The notes beneath the pieces are model-generated. The model had not been told where the DNA came from, searched no databases, and saw only the letters and a list, made by a program, of their open reading frames with translations. Shown here one piece after another: positions 31,974 to 41,600 of a DNA stretch of 49,541 bases. The stretch is from Actinacidiphila acidipaludis (GTDB lineage: Bacteria > Actinomycetota > Actinomycetes > Streptomycetales > Streptomycetaceae): contig NZ_JAINZZ010000060.1 in the NCBI RefSeq assembly GCF_019890725.1, positions 1 through 49,541 on the forward strand, in the 5' to 3' direction. Both the position numbers and the translations under genes were made by a program. Each line of letters opens with the position of its first letter. The first letter of the stretch is position 1.

Positions 31974-34043
31974 CTATGGTGCCGGCTCACCGCGCCCGCC
32001 GATCACCCCCAACTGCGCCCGCAGAAAGCGCAGTTGCACCCGCAGTACCTGCTCGGAGGCCGCCGAGCCGACGACCTGGTGGCCCACGCCCGGCAGCAGC
32101 AGCACCCGGTGGGGACGGCCGGCGGCCAGCAACGCCTCCGACAGGCGCAGGGTGTGGGCCGGGTGCACGTTGCCGTCGTCCAGTCCGTGGATCAGCAGCA
32201 GCGGACGGGTCAGCCGCGCGGCCGCGCCGAGCGCCGAGCCCGCGTCGTACCGGCCGGGGAACTGCTCGGGGTGGCCGAGGAATCGCTCCCGGGACCGGGC
32301 GTCGTAGAGCAGGTTGTCGCTGACCGCCGAGGCGGCGACGGCGGCGTGGAAGACGTCGGGGCGGCGCAGGACCGCCTGCAGGGCGAGCGTGCCGCCGTAC
32401 GAGGAACCGCGGACGGCGACCCGGCCGAGATCCAGGTCGGGATGCCGCGCGGCCGCCTCGTGGAGTGCGCACACCTGGTCCTCGACCGCGGGGCCCGACA
32501 GGTCGCCGTGGCCGGCCCGTTCCCACGCCGGACCGCGGCCGGGCGTGCCGCGGCCGTCGGTCACCAGCACCGCGAAGCCCTGCTCGGCGAACCACTGGGA
32601 GAGCGCGGAGCGCCAGTCGGGCGCCGAGACGACGCGCTGCCGGCTCGCCCCGCCGTAGGGATCGACCAGCACAGGCAGCCGGGCGGTCCCGGGGCGGTGC
32701 CACGAGGGCAGGTACAGGTCGCTGCGCAGTTCCCGTGAGCCCAGCACCAGCCGCGCCGGACGGCCTTCCACGGCGGGCCGTTCGGCCAGGGACGCCAGCG
32801 GCACCGGTGCCGCCCCCCGGCGCGTCACGGTGACCCGGCCGTGCGGTGCGACGCCCTCGGCGACCACCAGCAGGGTGCCGCCGCGCTGGGCGCCCGTGTG
32901 CACACCGGGTCCGCCGGTCAGCCTCCGGAGCGCGCCGGTGGCCGCGTTCCGGCTCCACATGTGCGTCCGCGTCGGGTCGTCCGCGTCCGAGGCGGTGAAC
33001 AGCACCTCGTCGTCCTCCGTCCCCAGTACGGCCCGCAGGTGGAGGCCGGGCGGCGTGACGGGGACGCCGTCCACCGTCAGCCGCCGTGTGCCGTCGGCGT
33101 CCGCGTGGGCTAGCAGAGTTCCGGCGGCGGTGCGGGCGGGCGACCCGGGGACGATCTGCACCCAGTGGGCGTCGCGCTGCTCGGCGAGGACCGTCGTCCC
33201 GCCGCGGGCGGCGTCGACGGCCAGCATCCGGACCGTGCGCTGGTCGCGCGTCTGCACGACGGCGTACGGGCCGTGCCGGTCCCAGCCCGCGTTCACGAGG
33301 TAGGTGAACGTGCCCTCGTCGCAGCGGACGTCGGTCGCCGTGCCGTCGAGCCCCACGATCCGCAGCGTGACCGCCGCGACCGGTTCGCCCGCCGCCGTGT
33401 AGCGCACGGCCCGGGGCCGCGCCGCCGGATCCGCGGTGCCGCCGAGGTGCCACAGCGGGACGGCCGCGGAGTCCACCCGGGCCACGAGCAGCCGGCGGCC
33501 GTCCGGCGCCCACCAGAAGCCGCGCTCCTCGCCGGACGCCATCGCGGCGGTGTGGTCGCCGATGCCGAACTCCACGTGCGGGCCGTCCGGTACGGCCACC
33601 GCACGGTCGTCGGTCCCGTCGACCGCGACCACCCGCAGCGCGCCGCCGGTCAGGTACGCGATCCTGCGTCCGGCGGGATCCGGGCGCGGCTCCGCCGCCG
33701 GCTCCACCACGTCGAGCCGCCTCGGCGGTTTTCCCCCGGCGGTGTCCACCACCCACAGCGCGCCGCCGAGCGTGAACGCCGCGCACCGGGCGCCCTCGTC
33801 GGTCGCGTAGGAGCGGATCCCGCCGCCGGGAGCGCCGAGGGACAGCACCGACGGGTCGGCCAGCAGCAGTTCGGCCCCGGAACCGGAGTCCAGCGCCCAG
33901 AGGCACCGCGCCGGATCGTCCCCGGCCCGGCTGCGCAGGAAGAGCAGGGTCGTCCCGTCCGGGGTGAGGGTGAAGCGTCCCGGCGCCCCGAGGGTGAAGC
34001 GCCGCGTGCGGTGAAGCTGCCCGGGCAGCGCGTCCGTCTCCAT
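31974..34043 (-). CDS. S9-family prolyl oligopeptidase / DPP4-like peptidase
   Basis: This 689-residue serine peptidase has an N-terminal beta-propeller (about residues 20-420) and a C-terminal alpha/beta-hydrolase domain. Catalytic residues are S548 in GSSYGG, Asp in HGLDDGNVHP and His in PGVGHQV. The propeller has LVDPYGGASRQRV at its junction to the hydrolase and GEERGFWWAPDGRRL, which recalls the DPP4 Glu pair that binds the peptide N-terminus. The family norm GWSYGG has Ser in place of Trp here. No signal peptide is visible, so it likely trims short peptides in the cytosol. The ATG at 34043 gives a full-length propeller. It lies downstream of the beta-lactamase-fold gene on the same strand, 89 bases away. 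Confidence 0.92.
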   Translation of the reverse strand: METDALPGQLHRTRRFTLGAPGRFTLTPDGTTLLFLRSRAGDDPARCLWALDSGSGAELLLADPSVLSLGAPGGGIRSYATDEGARCAAFTLGGALWVVDTAGGKPPRRLDVVEPAAEPRPDPAGRRIAYLTGGALRVVAVDGTDDRAVAVPDGPHVEFGIGDHTAAMASGEERGFWWAPDGRRLLVARVDSAAVPLWHLGGTADPAARPRAVRYTAAGEPVAAVTLRIVGLDGTATDVRCDEGTFTYLVNAGWDRHGPYAVVQTRDQRTVRMLAVDAARGGTTVLAEQRDAHWVQIVPGSPARTAAGTLLAHADADGTRRLTVDGVPVTPPGLHLRAVLGTEDDEVLFTASDADDPTRTHMWSRNAATGALRRLTGGPGVHTGAQRGGTLLVVAEGVAPHGRVTVTRRGAAPVPLASLAERPAVEGRPARLVLGSRELRSDLYLPSWHRPGTARLPVLVDPYGGASRQRVVSAPDWRSALSQWFAEQGFAVLVTDGRGTPGRGPAWERAGHGDLSGPAVEDQVCALHEAAARHPDLDLGRVAVRGSSYGGTLALQAVLRRPDVFHAAVAASAVSDNLLYDARSRERFLGHPEQFPGRYDAGSALGAAARLTRPLLLIHGLDDGNVHPAHTLRLSEALLAAGRPHRVLLLPGVGHQVVGSAASEQVLRVQLRFLRAQLGVIGGRGEPAP

Positions 34044-34083
34044 GCAGCCGACCCTGTCACGGGAGCCGGAGGGGGAGAAGGGA

Positions 34084-34138
34084 GCGCCTCGGACAGGGGA
34101 AAGGTGCGCCTCGGACGGGAGGTGGACGCGCCTCAGGA
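34084..34138 (-). repeat. Three direct repeats at 22-bp spacing upstream of the S9 gene
   Basis: GCGCCTCGGAC occurs at 34084-34094 and 34106-34116, and GCGCCTCAGGA at 34128-34138 (plus-strand reading). The period is exactly 22 bases, two helical turns, so the copies face the same side of the DNA. The farthest copy overlaps the stop codon of the beta-lactamase-fold gene. Confidence 0.7.
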
Positions 34139-35077
34139 GTGGGCGGCCGCCGCGGTGCCGAGCGTGCCCGGGGTGTGGACGGGCGGCGGGGGCCGCCTGA
34201 ACAGGGCGTTGACCGGGGACCGCGGGTCCAGGTCGCGGTGCACGACACGGGCGACGGCCTCGATGGTCGCGACGCCGTAGGCCATCGTGCTGTCGTCCTG
34301 CGTGAGCACCACGATCGCGTAGTCCCGGCCGCCACCGGTGAACGCGCCCACGCTGTGTACCCGCCAGCCGTGGGTGGCCCGGGACAGCCAGCCGTTCTTC
34401 ACATGGACGGTCACTCCGGACGGTGTTCCGGCCGGGACACCCCAGCGCTGTGCGGGGACCACCTTGCTCATCAGGCCCAGCGCGTACGCCCGTGCGGCCG
34501 GTCCCAGAACGGTGTTGCCGGATGTCATCAGTGCCATCAGCTTGAGTTCGTCGCCCGCGGTGATCCGGGTCAGGCCCCAGTAGCCGTCCGTGCCGGGCGT
34601 GGTCTGCGTCATGCCCGCGAGGGACAGGAAGTGCCGGACGCGTCCCACGCCCAGCTGGTTCCACAGCGCGGTCGTCGCGGCGTTGTCCGACTTCGTGATC
34701 ATCGCGGTGGTCAGCCCGACCTCGCGCGAGGTCAGGGACCGGCCCGCCTCCTGCGCCTGCCGCAGCAGCGCCGCGAGCACCGTCACCTTGACGGTGCTCG
34801 CGGAGTCGAAGCGGCGGCTCGCGTCGAGCGTGCACCGCGTGCCGGTGGTCCGGTCGTAGAGGGCCACGGCGGCCGTGCCGCGGCGGCTCCCGAGGGCCGC
34901 GGTGATGTCCCGGGCGAGACCGGGCGCGATCCTCGCCCGGGCGGAGGAGCAGACCACCTGCGGTGCCCCGGCGGCGGCCGGCGCGGCACCGGCGATCACG
35001 GGGACGAGGGTGCCGGCGGCCACGACGACGGGCAGCACGGCTCTTCGGACGAGGTGTGCGGTCGGGCGTGCGGACAT
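34133..35077 (-). CDS. Secreted beta-lactamase-fold serine hydrolase
   Basis: This 314-residue exported protein has a signal peptide ending near AAPAAAGA (about residue 38). Class A beta-lactamase/penicillin-binding signatures are present: S94-T-V-K97 as SxxK, S130-D131-N132 as SDN, and K-N-G in place of the KTG triad. I do not find the ExxLN of true class A beta-lactamases, which activates water for deacylation. It may therefore be a D,D-peptidase-like or esterase-like hydrolase rather than a resistance enzyme. Two cysteines (C43, C82) could form a disulfide. ATG 35077 is supported by acggagg. It is followed by the S9 peptidase. Confidence 0.82.
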   Translation of the reverse strand: MSARPTAHLVRRAVLPVVVAAGTLVPVIAGAAPAAAGAPQVVCSSARARIAPGLARDITAALGSRRGTAAVALYDRTTGTRCTLDASRRFDSASTVKVTVLAALLRQAQEAGRSLTSREVGLTTAMITKSDNAATTALWNQLGVGRVRHFLSLAGMTQTTPGTDGYWGLTRITAGDELKLMALMTSGNTVLGPAARAYALGLMSKVVPAQRWGVPAGTPSGVTVHVKNGWLSRATHGWRVHSVGAFTGGGRDYAIVVLTQDDSTMAYGVATIEAVARVVHRDLDPRSPVNALFRRPPPPVHTPGTLGTAAAAHS

Positions 35078-35264
35078 GAGCCGCCTCCGTCCTGTCTCGG
35101 GATTCCGGGCACCGCGGGCACGGCCCCGGGCGTGTCGCCACGCACCCGGGCCCCGCCCCCGTGCCCCCGCGGGCGGGCCGGCGTCGGCCACCAGCCCGCT
35201 CGCCCGGGACGACGCACCGGGCCCGTCACCCGGTTGCACCCGTCCGGCACCGCAACAGGACCCG

Positions 35265-38051
35265 CTACGGGGTGAGTTCGGCGACCCGCGTGAAGGCGCC
35301 GTTCTGGGCCTGCGAGCCGGTGACGACGATCCGGGTGCCGGTGGTCGTCACGGGGGAGCCGAACGGGATCCACCGGTCAAGCGCGGTGCTGCCGGTCACC
35401 TGCGCCCGGGTCACCCACGAACTGCCGTCCCACGTCTGCACGGTGAAGTCGGTGGGGACGCCGTCGACGACGGACGAGAACCCGACGCCGTGCAGCGTGA
35501 CCGGTGCCGGCGCGGTCACGGTGAGGGTGTCCGGGTACTGGCCGGAGGTGTCGTCGTTCCAGAACGTCGCCGGATCCCCGTCGATCGCGTTCGCCGGGTC
35601 GTAGGTCCGCTGCTGCCCCTCGTACACGTTCGGGGCGTGGAAGCTGGACGCCGAAGCCGCGGTGTCCTGGGGCCAGTTGCCGAAGACCAGCACCTGGGCC
35701 CCGGTGCGCGCGCTCGTGCCGTCCGCGGCGGCGGTGAGGGTGATCGTGCGCGGCCCGCCCGCGGCGTCCGCAGGGGCGTGGACCGTCACCGGGACGACCG
35801 TGTCCGTCGGGCCGTCACGCGTGTCGAGCGTGAAGTCCGCCGGGTCCGCGGTCCAGCCGGCCGGCACGGACGCCGTCACCGTCCCGTGCAGCAGCGTGTC
35901 GCCGGTCGCGCTGACCGTGACCGGAACGCTCATCGTCCCGCCCGCGCGCAGCGGGGTGCCGGACGCGGTGGTCAGCGACGCCCCGAGCGCGGTGGCCACC
36001 CGGCCGAGTGCCCGGCTGCCGATGTCCGCCCGGGAGGGAACGCCGCGCAGGACGACGTAGTCGCCGTCGGTGTGGGCGCCGTACGCGAGTCCCGCGCGGC
36101 CGTTCCACACCACGCGCCCGTCGACCGTCACCGTGGTCCTGGCGCCGAAGGTGGGCACGTCGATCTCGGCCACGGCGGCGGTGGGTGCGTCGACCTGCTC
36201 GGTGAACGTCCGGTCGTGGGTGTCGTGGTGCCAGGCCAGCCGGATGTCACCGAGCGGGGTCTTCAGCGAGCCCTGGGCGGAGGCCAGGTCGCCGGGCTCC
36301 GGACGCAGTGCGTAGCCGCCGCTGACGGACTGCGGACGGATGCCCAGCACGTAGAAGGTCAGCGCCGAGGTGGGGCCGGTGGCCCAACCGTGGGCGGCGC
36401 TCATGTAGGCGCCGCCGTAGCCGAACCGCCCGTCGGCGAGGTAGCCCTCCCAGAACGTACTGCCCGTGCCCAGGGGTGAGTCGAGCATGTACCCCCATTC
36501 GCGGCGCATCAGGTCCAGGGCGCGGGTCGCGTCGCCGGCCTGCAGGTGTGCCTGCAGCTCCATCGACCCGGGGAAGGTGGCGATCTCGGAGTTCTTCTCC
36601 GGCGTCGTGGCGCCGTAGGCGTTCCAGCTACGGGTGAGGGCCGCGCTGACCCGCAGGGCGCGGTCCGGCGGTGCCACCTGGAACCAGACGGCCGCGGAGT
36701 TGCCGTCCTGCGGGTGCAGACCGCTGGACGGGTTGTCCCGGTACTGGCCCGCCGCGTCGTCCCACAGACGGGAGTTGACGGCGTCCTTGAGGGTGGCGGC
36801 CGTCGCGGTCCAGGCCGCCGCCGACGCGTCGTCGCCCTCGACCCGCGCGAGGGCCGAGCCGGTCACCAGGGCCTGGTAGAGCAGCGCGTTGGCCTCGATG
36901 TTCTCGCCGCCCTGACCGCCGCGGGCCCAGTCCGCCGTGCCGGTCACCGACATCAGCCCGTCCGGCTGGACCTTGGCCAGCGAGAAGCCCAGGGCCCGCT
37001 TGTACGCGGCCCATTCGCCGTCCAGCCAGGCCCGGTCGTGGGCGTACTGGTAGTAGTTCGCGGTGCCGATCAGGGTCCACAGGTGGTAGGTGTCCGAGCC
37101 GTAGAAGTTCACCTGCGGCCCCGCGAAGGGGAGTTCACCGGACGCCGCCTGATGCTGGTACAGCGTGGTCAGTGCGTTGCGGGTGGGGGTCAGGTCGCCG
37201 AGGGACGCGTACTCGGTGGGCACCGACACGCCGAGATCCCCGGGCCACACGGTGCGGTCGCGCTTGGCACCGTCCACCAGCACGGTGTCCCCGGTGCCGA
37301 CGGTGGCCGAGTTGTCCCAGCCGCTCGCCGGCGGCCCCCAGACCCGGCCGGTGGACGGGGCGATGGTGTTGGTCTGCACGGTGTACGCGCCCGCGTACCA
37401 GATGCGGTTGAGCAGCGGGTCGCTGGAGGAGAAGGAGTTGGCGTACGCGCGCAGGTCCTTCATGGTCGGCGCGAAGCTGATGGCGAGGGAGACCCCGTCG
37501 AGGGAGACCGGCGTGTCCGAGGTGCCGAAGAGCGTGAGGTAGCGGAAGCCGCCGCGCAGCGAGGCCGCGGGCATCGTCCAGGTCGAACCGGCGGTGACGT
37601 CGGCGAAGATCGCGCCGTCGCTGCCGCCGCCTCCGTTGCTGGCGTCGCTGGTGGTCCCGATGTACTGCGACGACTCGGTGAAGGCCAGGCCCAGCCGGGC
37701 GCCCGTGGCGGTGCCGCCGGCGAAGCGGAGGGTCACCAGGCCGCCGACCTCCTCGCCGAAGTCCAGCGTGAGCGAGGAGCCGGCGCCCGTGAGCGTCGTC
37801 GGATGCCCGTCAAGGACGGCGGCGGGCGCGTCGACCGAGCCGGTCGTCCGCGTCACCCGGACCGGAGCGACGGTCCGGGTGGCGGGAGCGAAGTTGGCGG
37901 TGCCGCCGTCGTCGCCGGGGCGGGCCGCCGACGCGGCGGAGGCGGTGGCCCCTGCCGCGGGCAGGCCCGCGAGGGTCAGGCCGGCGAGCGCCAGGCAGAT
38001 GCCGAGACGTCTGCGGCCGCGGGGGCGGACTGCACGGGGTGGCGTGGCCAT
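35265..38051 (-). CDS. Secreted GH78-like six-hairpin glycosidase with C-terminal F5/8-type domain
   Basis: This 928-residue exported protein has a signal peptide with a basic start (RPRGRRRLGICLALAGLTLAGL). An N-terminal jelly-roll (VGGLVTLRFAGG) precedes an (alpha/alpha)6 barrel with DGAKRDRTVWPGDLG at residue 260, the variant of the GH78 acid motif, then GWDNSATVGTG and FWEGYLADG. C-terminal domains include an NEW3-like Ig fold and an F5/8 type C (discoidin) module from about 800. The C-terminal 200 residues closely resemble those of the divergent rhamnosidase (shared HAPNV, RTYD-ANAIDG, FWNDDT, TLTVTAP, DFTVQTWDG, FTRVAELTP). Alpha-L-rhamnosidase is likely but the variant motif leaves other L-sugar specificities open. 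It is transcribed away from a shared operator region. Confidence 0.8.
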   Translation of the reverse strand: MATPPRAVRPRGRRRLGICLALAGLTLAGLPAAGATASAASAARPGDDGGTANFAPATRTVAPVRVTRTTGSVDAPAAVLDGHPTTLTGAGSSLTLDFGEEVGGLVTLRFAGGTATGARLGLAFTESSQYIGTTSDASNGGGGSDGAIFADVTAGSTWTMPAASLRGGFRYLTLFGTSDTPVSLDGVSLAISFAPTMKDLRAYANSFSSSDPLLNRIWYAGAYTVQTNTIAPSTGRVWGPPASGWDNSATVGTGDTVLVDGAKRDRTVWPGDLGVSVPTEYASLGDLTPTRNALTTLYQHQAASGELPFAGPQVNFYGSDTYHLWTLIGTANYYQYAHDRAWLDGEWAAYKRALGFSLAKVQPDGLMSVTGTADWARGGQGGENIEANALLYQALVTGSALARVEGDDASAAAWTATAATLKDAVNSRLWDDAAGQYRDNPSSGLHPQDGNSAAVWFQVAPPDRALRVSAALTRSWNAYGATTPEKNSEIATFPGSMELQAHLQAGDATRALDLMRREWGYMLDSPLGTGSTFWEGYLADGRFGYGGAYMSAAHGWATGPTSALTFYVLGIRPQSVSGGYALRPEPGDLASAQGSLKTPLGDIRLAWHHDTHDRTFTEQVDAPTAAVAEIDVPTFGARTTVTVDGRVVWNGRAGLAYGAHTDGDYVVLRGVPSRADIGSRALGRVATALGASLTTASGTPLRAGGTMSVPVTVSATGDTLLHGTVTASVPAGWTADPADFTLDTRDGPTDTVVPVTVHAPADAAGGPRTITLTAAADGTSARTGAQVLVFGNWPQDTAASASSFHAPNVYEGQQRTYDPANAIDGDPATFWNDDTSGQYPDTLTVTAPAPVTLHGVGFSSVVDGVPTDFTVQTWDGSSWVTRAQVTGSTALDRWIPFGSPVTTTGTRIVVTGSQAQNGAFTRVAELTP

Positions 38052-38091
38052 GGGGGCTCCCGATGAGGTTCGGACAGGACAGAAGGGGACC

Positions 38092-38165
38092 GGAAGAGCA
38101 GCGGAAGAGCAGCGCAAGAGGAGCGGAGAGCAGCGGAAGTACGGCGGAAGTGCACAGGAAATGGG
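38092..38165 (-). repeat. Degenerate 11-bp purine/pyrimidine tandem repeats in the left rhamnosidase leader
   Basis: On the plus strand units are GGAAGAGCAGC (38092 and 38103, identical), then GCAAGAGGAGC, GGAGAGCAGC (one base short), GGAAGTACGGC, GGAAGTGCACA and GGAAATGGG. In the mRNA they read as pyrimidine-rich GCTGCTCTTCC repeats, about 40-115 nt before the ATG. Confidence 0.8.
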
Positions 38166-38382
38166 ACATTGAGCCGTGTGTGAAACGATTCATCTCCTGG
38201 AATACGCGGCGGAATATACGGAGGTGGTTCCCGGGCGTCAAGAGGCCGGACGTCGACGACCGGAGAGGCCACGGGAACACTTCGCCGCACCTCCCGGGTG
38301 ACGTCGCCCGGGAACACTGTCAATTGAAGACGTTTCAATTGCACCGTTCCGATTCTCGTGACGAGCCGATGACGCACGCCTC

Positions 38383-38411
38383 TTGACCCATGGTCAGCCG
38401 CGCCCTAAGTT
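38383..38411 (+). promoter_or_regulatory. Promoter of the GH78 operon
   Basis: TTGACC and TAAGTT are separated by exactly 17 bases. A TGACC/GGTCA inverted repeat (38384-38396) covers the -35, and an operator-like site (38425-38437) begins just after the predicted start point. The leader would be about 195 nt. Confidence 0.55.
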
Positions 38412-38545
38412 CTCGGTCGCTTGCTTGAATCGTTCTATGGCTCTGGGTGGATGTGGGCAGTCGCCACCAGTCCGCACGAAGGTGTCGACGGCTCCGCCTC
38501 CGAGCGGGCCCGCCGGAACGCCCGCGGCGCGTCACCGCAGGGAAG

Positions 38546-38585
38546 CCGCCGAGAACCGCCGAGAACCGCTGAGATCCGCTGAATC
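38546..38585 (+). repeat. Four 10-bp tandem repeats in the GH78 leader
   Basis: CCGCCGAGAA (38546 and 38556, identical), CCGCTGAGAT (38566) and CCGCTGAATC (38576) follow without gaps. The last unit runs into the operator-like TGAATCGTTTGCA, so site and repeat share bases. Confidence 0.8.
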
Positions 38586-38615
38586 GTTTGCATCTCCCGA
38601 GGAAGGTGTGTGCCC

Positions 38616-41600
38616 ATGCCATGGCCTGGGGTTCGGCGAGGCCGGCGGCCTCGCACGACAGGAAACCCGGTGGCGGCGGTGGTCGCCGGTGTCGCGGCGG
38701 GAGCCGCACTCGCCGCGATGGCACCGGCGGTGCCCGCCGCCGCGTCGGCCGCGGCACCGCGCCTCGACGCGGCCTCCGCCGGCCCGCTGGCGCCGGCCGG
38801 TCTGCGGGTCGACGGCCACGGCGCCGGTCTGCCCGCCGGCGAGAGCCGCCCGCTGCTCTCCTGGACCGCGCGCGACACCGGCCGCGCCGAGGCGCAGACC
38901 GCCTACGAGATCCGGCTCGGTCCCGCCCCCGGCCCGGCGCGGGCCCGCGACCAGGCGGCGACGTGGGACTCGGGGCGCACCAGCTCGGCCCAGTCCACCG
39001 GAGTCCCCTACGGCGGGCCGCGGTTGAGCAGCGACCACAGCTACACCTGGTCGGTGCGGACCTGGAACAGCCAGGGCCGGCCGTCCCGCTGGTCGGCCCC
39101 CGCCACCTTCGACACCGGGCTGCTGGACCCCGCGGACTGGTCGGCCTGGTGGATCCAGGCCGACGACGGCGCCCTGGCCAGAGGCGACGTCGACATCACC
39201 AAACCCGTCGCCCGGGCGCGCCTGTACTTCGCCGCGCAGGGCCTCGCCGAGCCGCACCTGAACGGCGCCGTCGTCGACCCCACCGAGGTGCTCGACTCGT
39301 CGGTCACCGACTACGCCGCCCGCGCCCTGTACCGCGACATGGACGTCACCACCCTGCTCCGCCACGGCCGCAACGCCCTCGGCTTCATGATCGGCAAGGG
39401 CCAGGCGAGCGGCCGCCCGGCGTTCGTCGCCCAGCTCGACGTGACCTACACCGACGGCACGCACGACGCGTTCGGCACCGGCCCGGACTGGAGGACCACA
39501 CCGGGCCCGGTGACCGGCGACGACTTCTACTACGGCGAGACCTACGACGCCCGCCGGGCGGTGCCCGGCTGGGACACCGCGGACGCCGAGGTCACCGACG
39601 ACAGCGCGTGGACGGACGCCCGCGCGATCGCTCCCGCGTCCCACCCGCTGAGCCTCGCCCAGGGCAGACCGGTCACCGCGCACGACACCACGTCCTGCTG
39701 CGGATGGTCGCCGGCCGCGCTCACCGACGGTGTCGACGGCTCCTCCGACGCCTCCGAGGGCTACCACTCGGCCATCGAGAGCAGCGCCGACAGCACCAAG
39801 TGGGTGCAGACGGACCTCGGCGCGGACCGTGCCGTCCGGCAGATCGCCCTGTTCCCCGCACGGCCGACGAACGACCCGGCCGGTGACTTCAAGGGCGCCG
39901 GATTCCCGGTCCGCTACAAGGTCGAGGTCAGCGACGACCCCTCGTTCGCGACCGCGACCACCGTCGCCGACCGCACGGACAGCGACCAGCCGCAGCCGGG
40001 CACCGATCCGGTACGGCTCCCGGCCGACGCCACCGGCCGGTACGTCCGGGTCACCGCCACCGAACTGCGCTGCATCGGGGCCAGTTGCACGTTCCGCCTG
40101 GCCGAACTGGGTGTCTACGGCGCACAGCCGGTCACCGGCTACTCGGCGATCACCCGGCTGGAGGCCGACACCGCACCTCCCACCCGCGTCGTGCGGACCC
40201 TCACCCCGGTCCGGCAGACCCGGCCGGGGAACGGGTCCCGTGTGTACGACTTCGGCCAGGACGTCACCGGCTGGGTGACCGTCAGCGCCACCCAGCCGGC
40301 CGGTACCACGGTCGACATCAAGAAGGGCGAGATCCTCGACGCGGCCGGTCACGTCACCACGGCCAACATCAGCTTCTCCGCGGCCGATCCACCCCGCCAG
40401 ACCGACCACTACACCTTCGCCGGCACCGGCACCGAAAGCTACGCCCCGCACTTCAACTACTCCGGCTTCCGCTACGCCGAGCTGACCGGCCTGCCCGACG
40501 ACGCGGACGTCACCGTCACCGCGCAGGTCGTGCACACCGACGTCGCGACCACCGGAACGTTCAGCACCTCGAACCCGCTGCTGGACTCGATCCAGGACGC
40601 GGTCGCCCGGACGCAGCTCAACGACCTGCAGTCCATCCCGCTGGACTGCCCGACCCGGGAGAAGCACGGCTGGCTCGGTGACGCGGGGGACTCCGACGTG
40701 GAGGCCATGGCCAACTACGACATGCAGTCCTTCTACACCAAGTGGCTCGGCGACGTGGTGACCAGCCTCAACCCCGACGGCAGCATCCCCTCCGTCGCCC
40801 CGGCCAACGGCGGCCAGAACTCCTGGCGCACCGACCCCGCCTGGGGTTCGGCCTACCCGCAGATCGTCTGGGACGCCTACCAGGCCTACGGCAGCACCAG
40901 CCCCATCACCGCCAACTACGCCCAGGTGAAAGCCTGGGTGGACTACCTCGGCACGATCAGCGACGCCGACCACATCGTCGTCGACGCCCCGACCTCCTGG
41001 GGCGACGACTGGGTCGCCTCCGTCAGCACCCCGCACGACTACTTCCAGACCGGCTTCTTCTATCTGGACGCGCAACTGCTGTCCAAGATGGCGCGCGTGG
41101 TGGGCGACACCGCCGACGCCACGCACTACAGCGCCCTCGCCGACCAGATCGCCGCGGGTCTCACCAAGCGCTACTTCGACGCCGGCACCGGGGTCTACGC
41201 CAACGGGACCCAACTCGCCTACGCGATGCCGCTGATGCTCGGCATCGTGCCCGCCGGGCACGAACAGGCCACCGTGGACCGGCTGGTGCAGGACATCGCC
41301 GCGCACGACGACCACCTCACCACCGGCTTCGTCGGCTCCACCATGGTCTTCCAGGCCCTCGGCGCCCACGGCCGCAACGACGTCGCCCTTGCCGTCGCCG
41401 AACGTACCGACTTCCCCAGCCTCGGATACATGGTCCGGCAGGGACCCGGAACCATCTGGGAGAAGTGGCCCGACTCCGCCGCCCCCGACGGCACGTCGTC
41501 GAAGGACCACATCGGTCTGGGCGGCTCGATCGGCCAGTGGTTCTACCAGCAACTCGCCGGCATCCAGCCCGGATCGGGGACGGGGAACACCGCCCTCACC

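Larger units (their letters stand above)
38052..38615. promoter_or_regulatory. 564-base divergent control region of the rhamnosidase genes
   Basis: This gap contains four related sites: TGAAACGATTCA (38181-38192); CAATTGAA and TTCAATTG five bases apart (38321-38341); TTGAATCGTTCTA (38425-38437); and TGAATCGTTTGCA (38580-38592). All fit a LacI-family operator TGAAtCGtTTCA. A good promoter faces right (TTGACC 38383-38388, 17 bases, TAAGTT 38406-38411). An 11-bp repeat array (38092-38165) lies in the left leader and a 10-bp array (38546-38585) in the right leader. I see no protein-coding gene in the region. Confidence 0.72.

Noticed and set aside
34044..35141. N-terminal extension that would make the S9 peptidase over 1000 residues
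   Set aside because: The extra part overlaps the beta-lactamase-fold gene in another frame and is Arg/Pro-rich. The S9 propeller is complete from 34043.
38092..38165. CRISPR array
   Set aside because: Units are only 11 bases and directly adjacent, without spacers, and no cas genes are present.
37810..38280. Possible leader peptide gene (MSHFLCTSAVLPLLSAP...) in the left rhamnosidase leader
   Set aside because: The frame arises from the 11-bp repeats and then runs out of frame into the rhamnosidase. There is no good ribosome site, so I treat it as non-coding.
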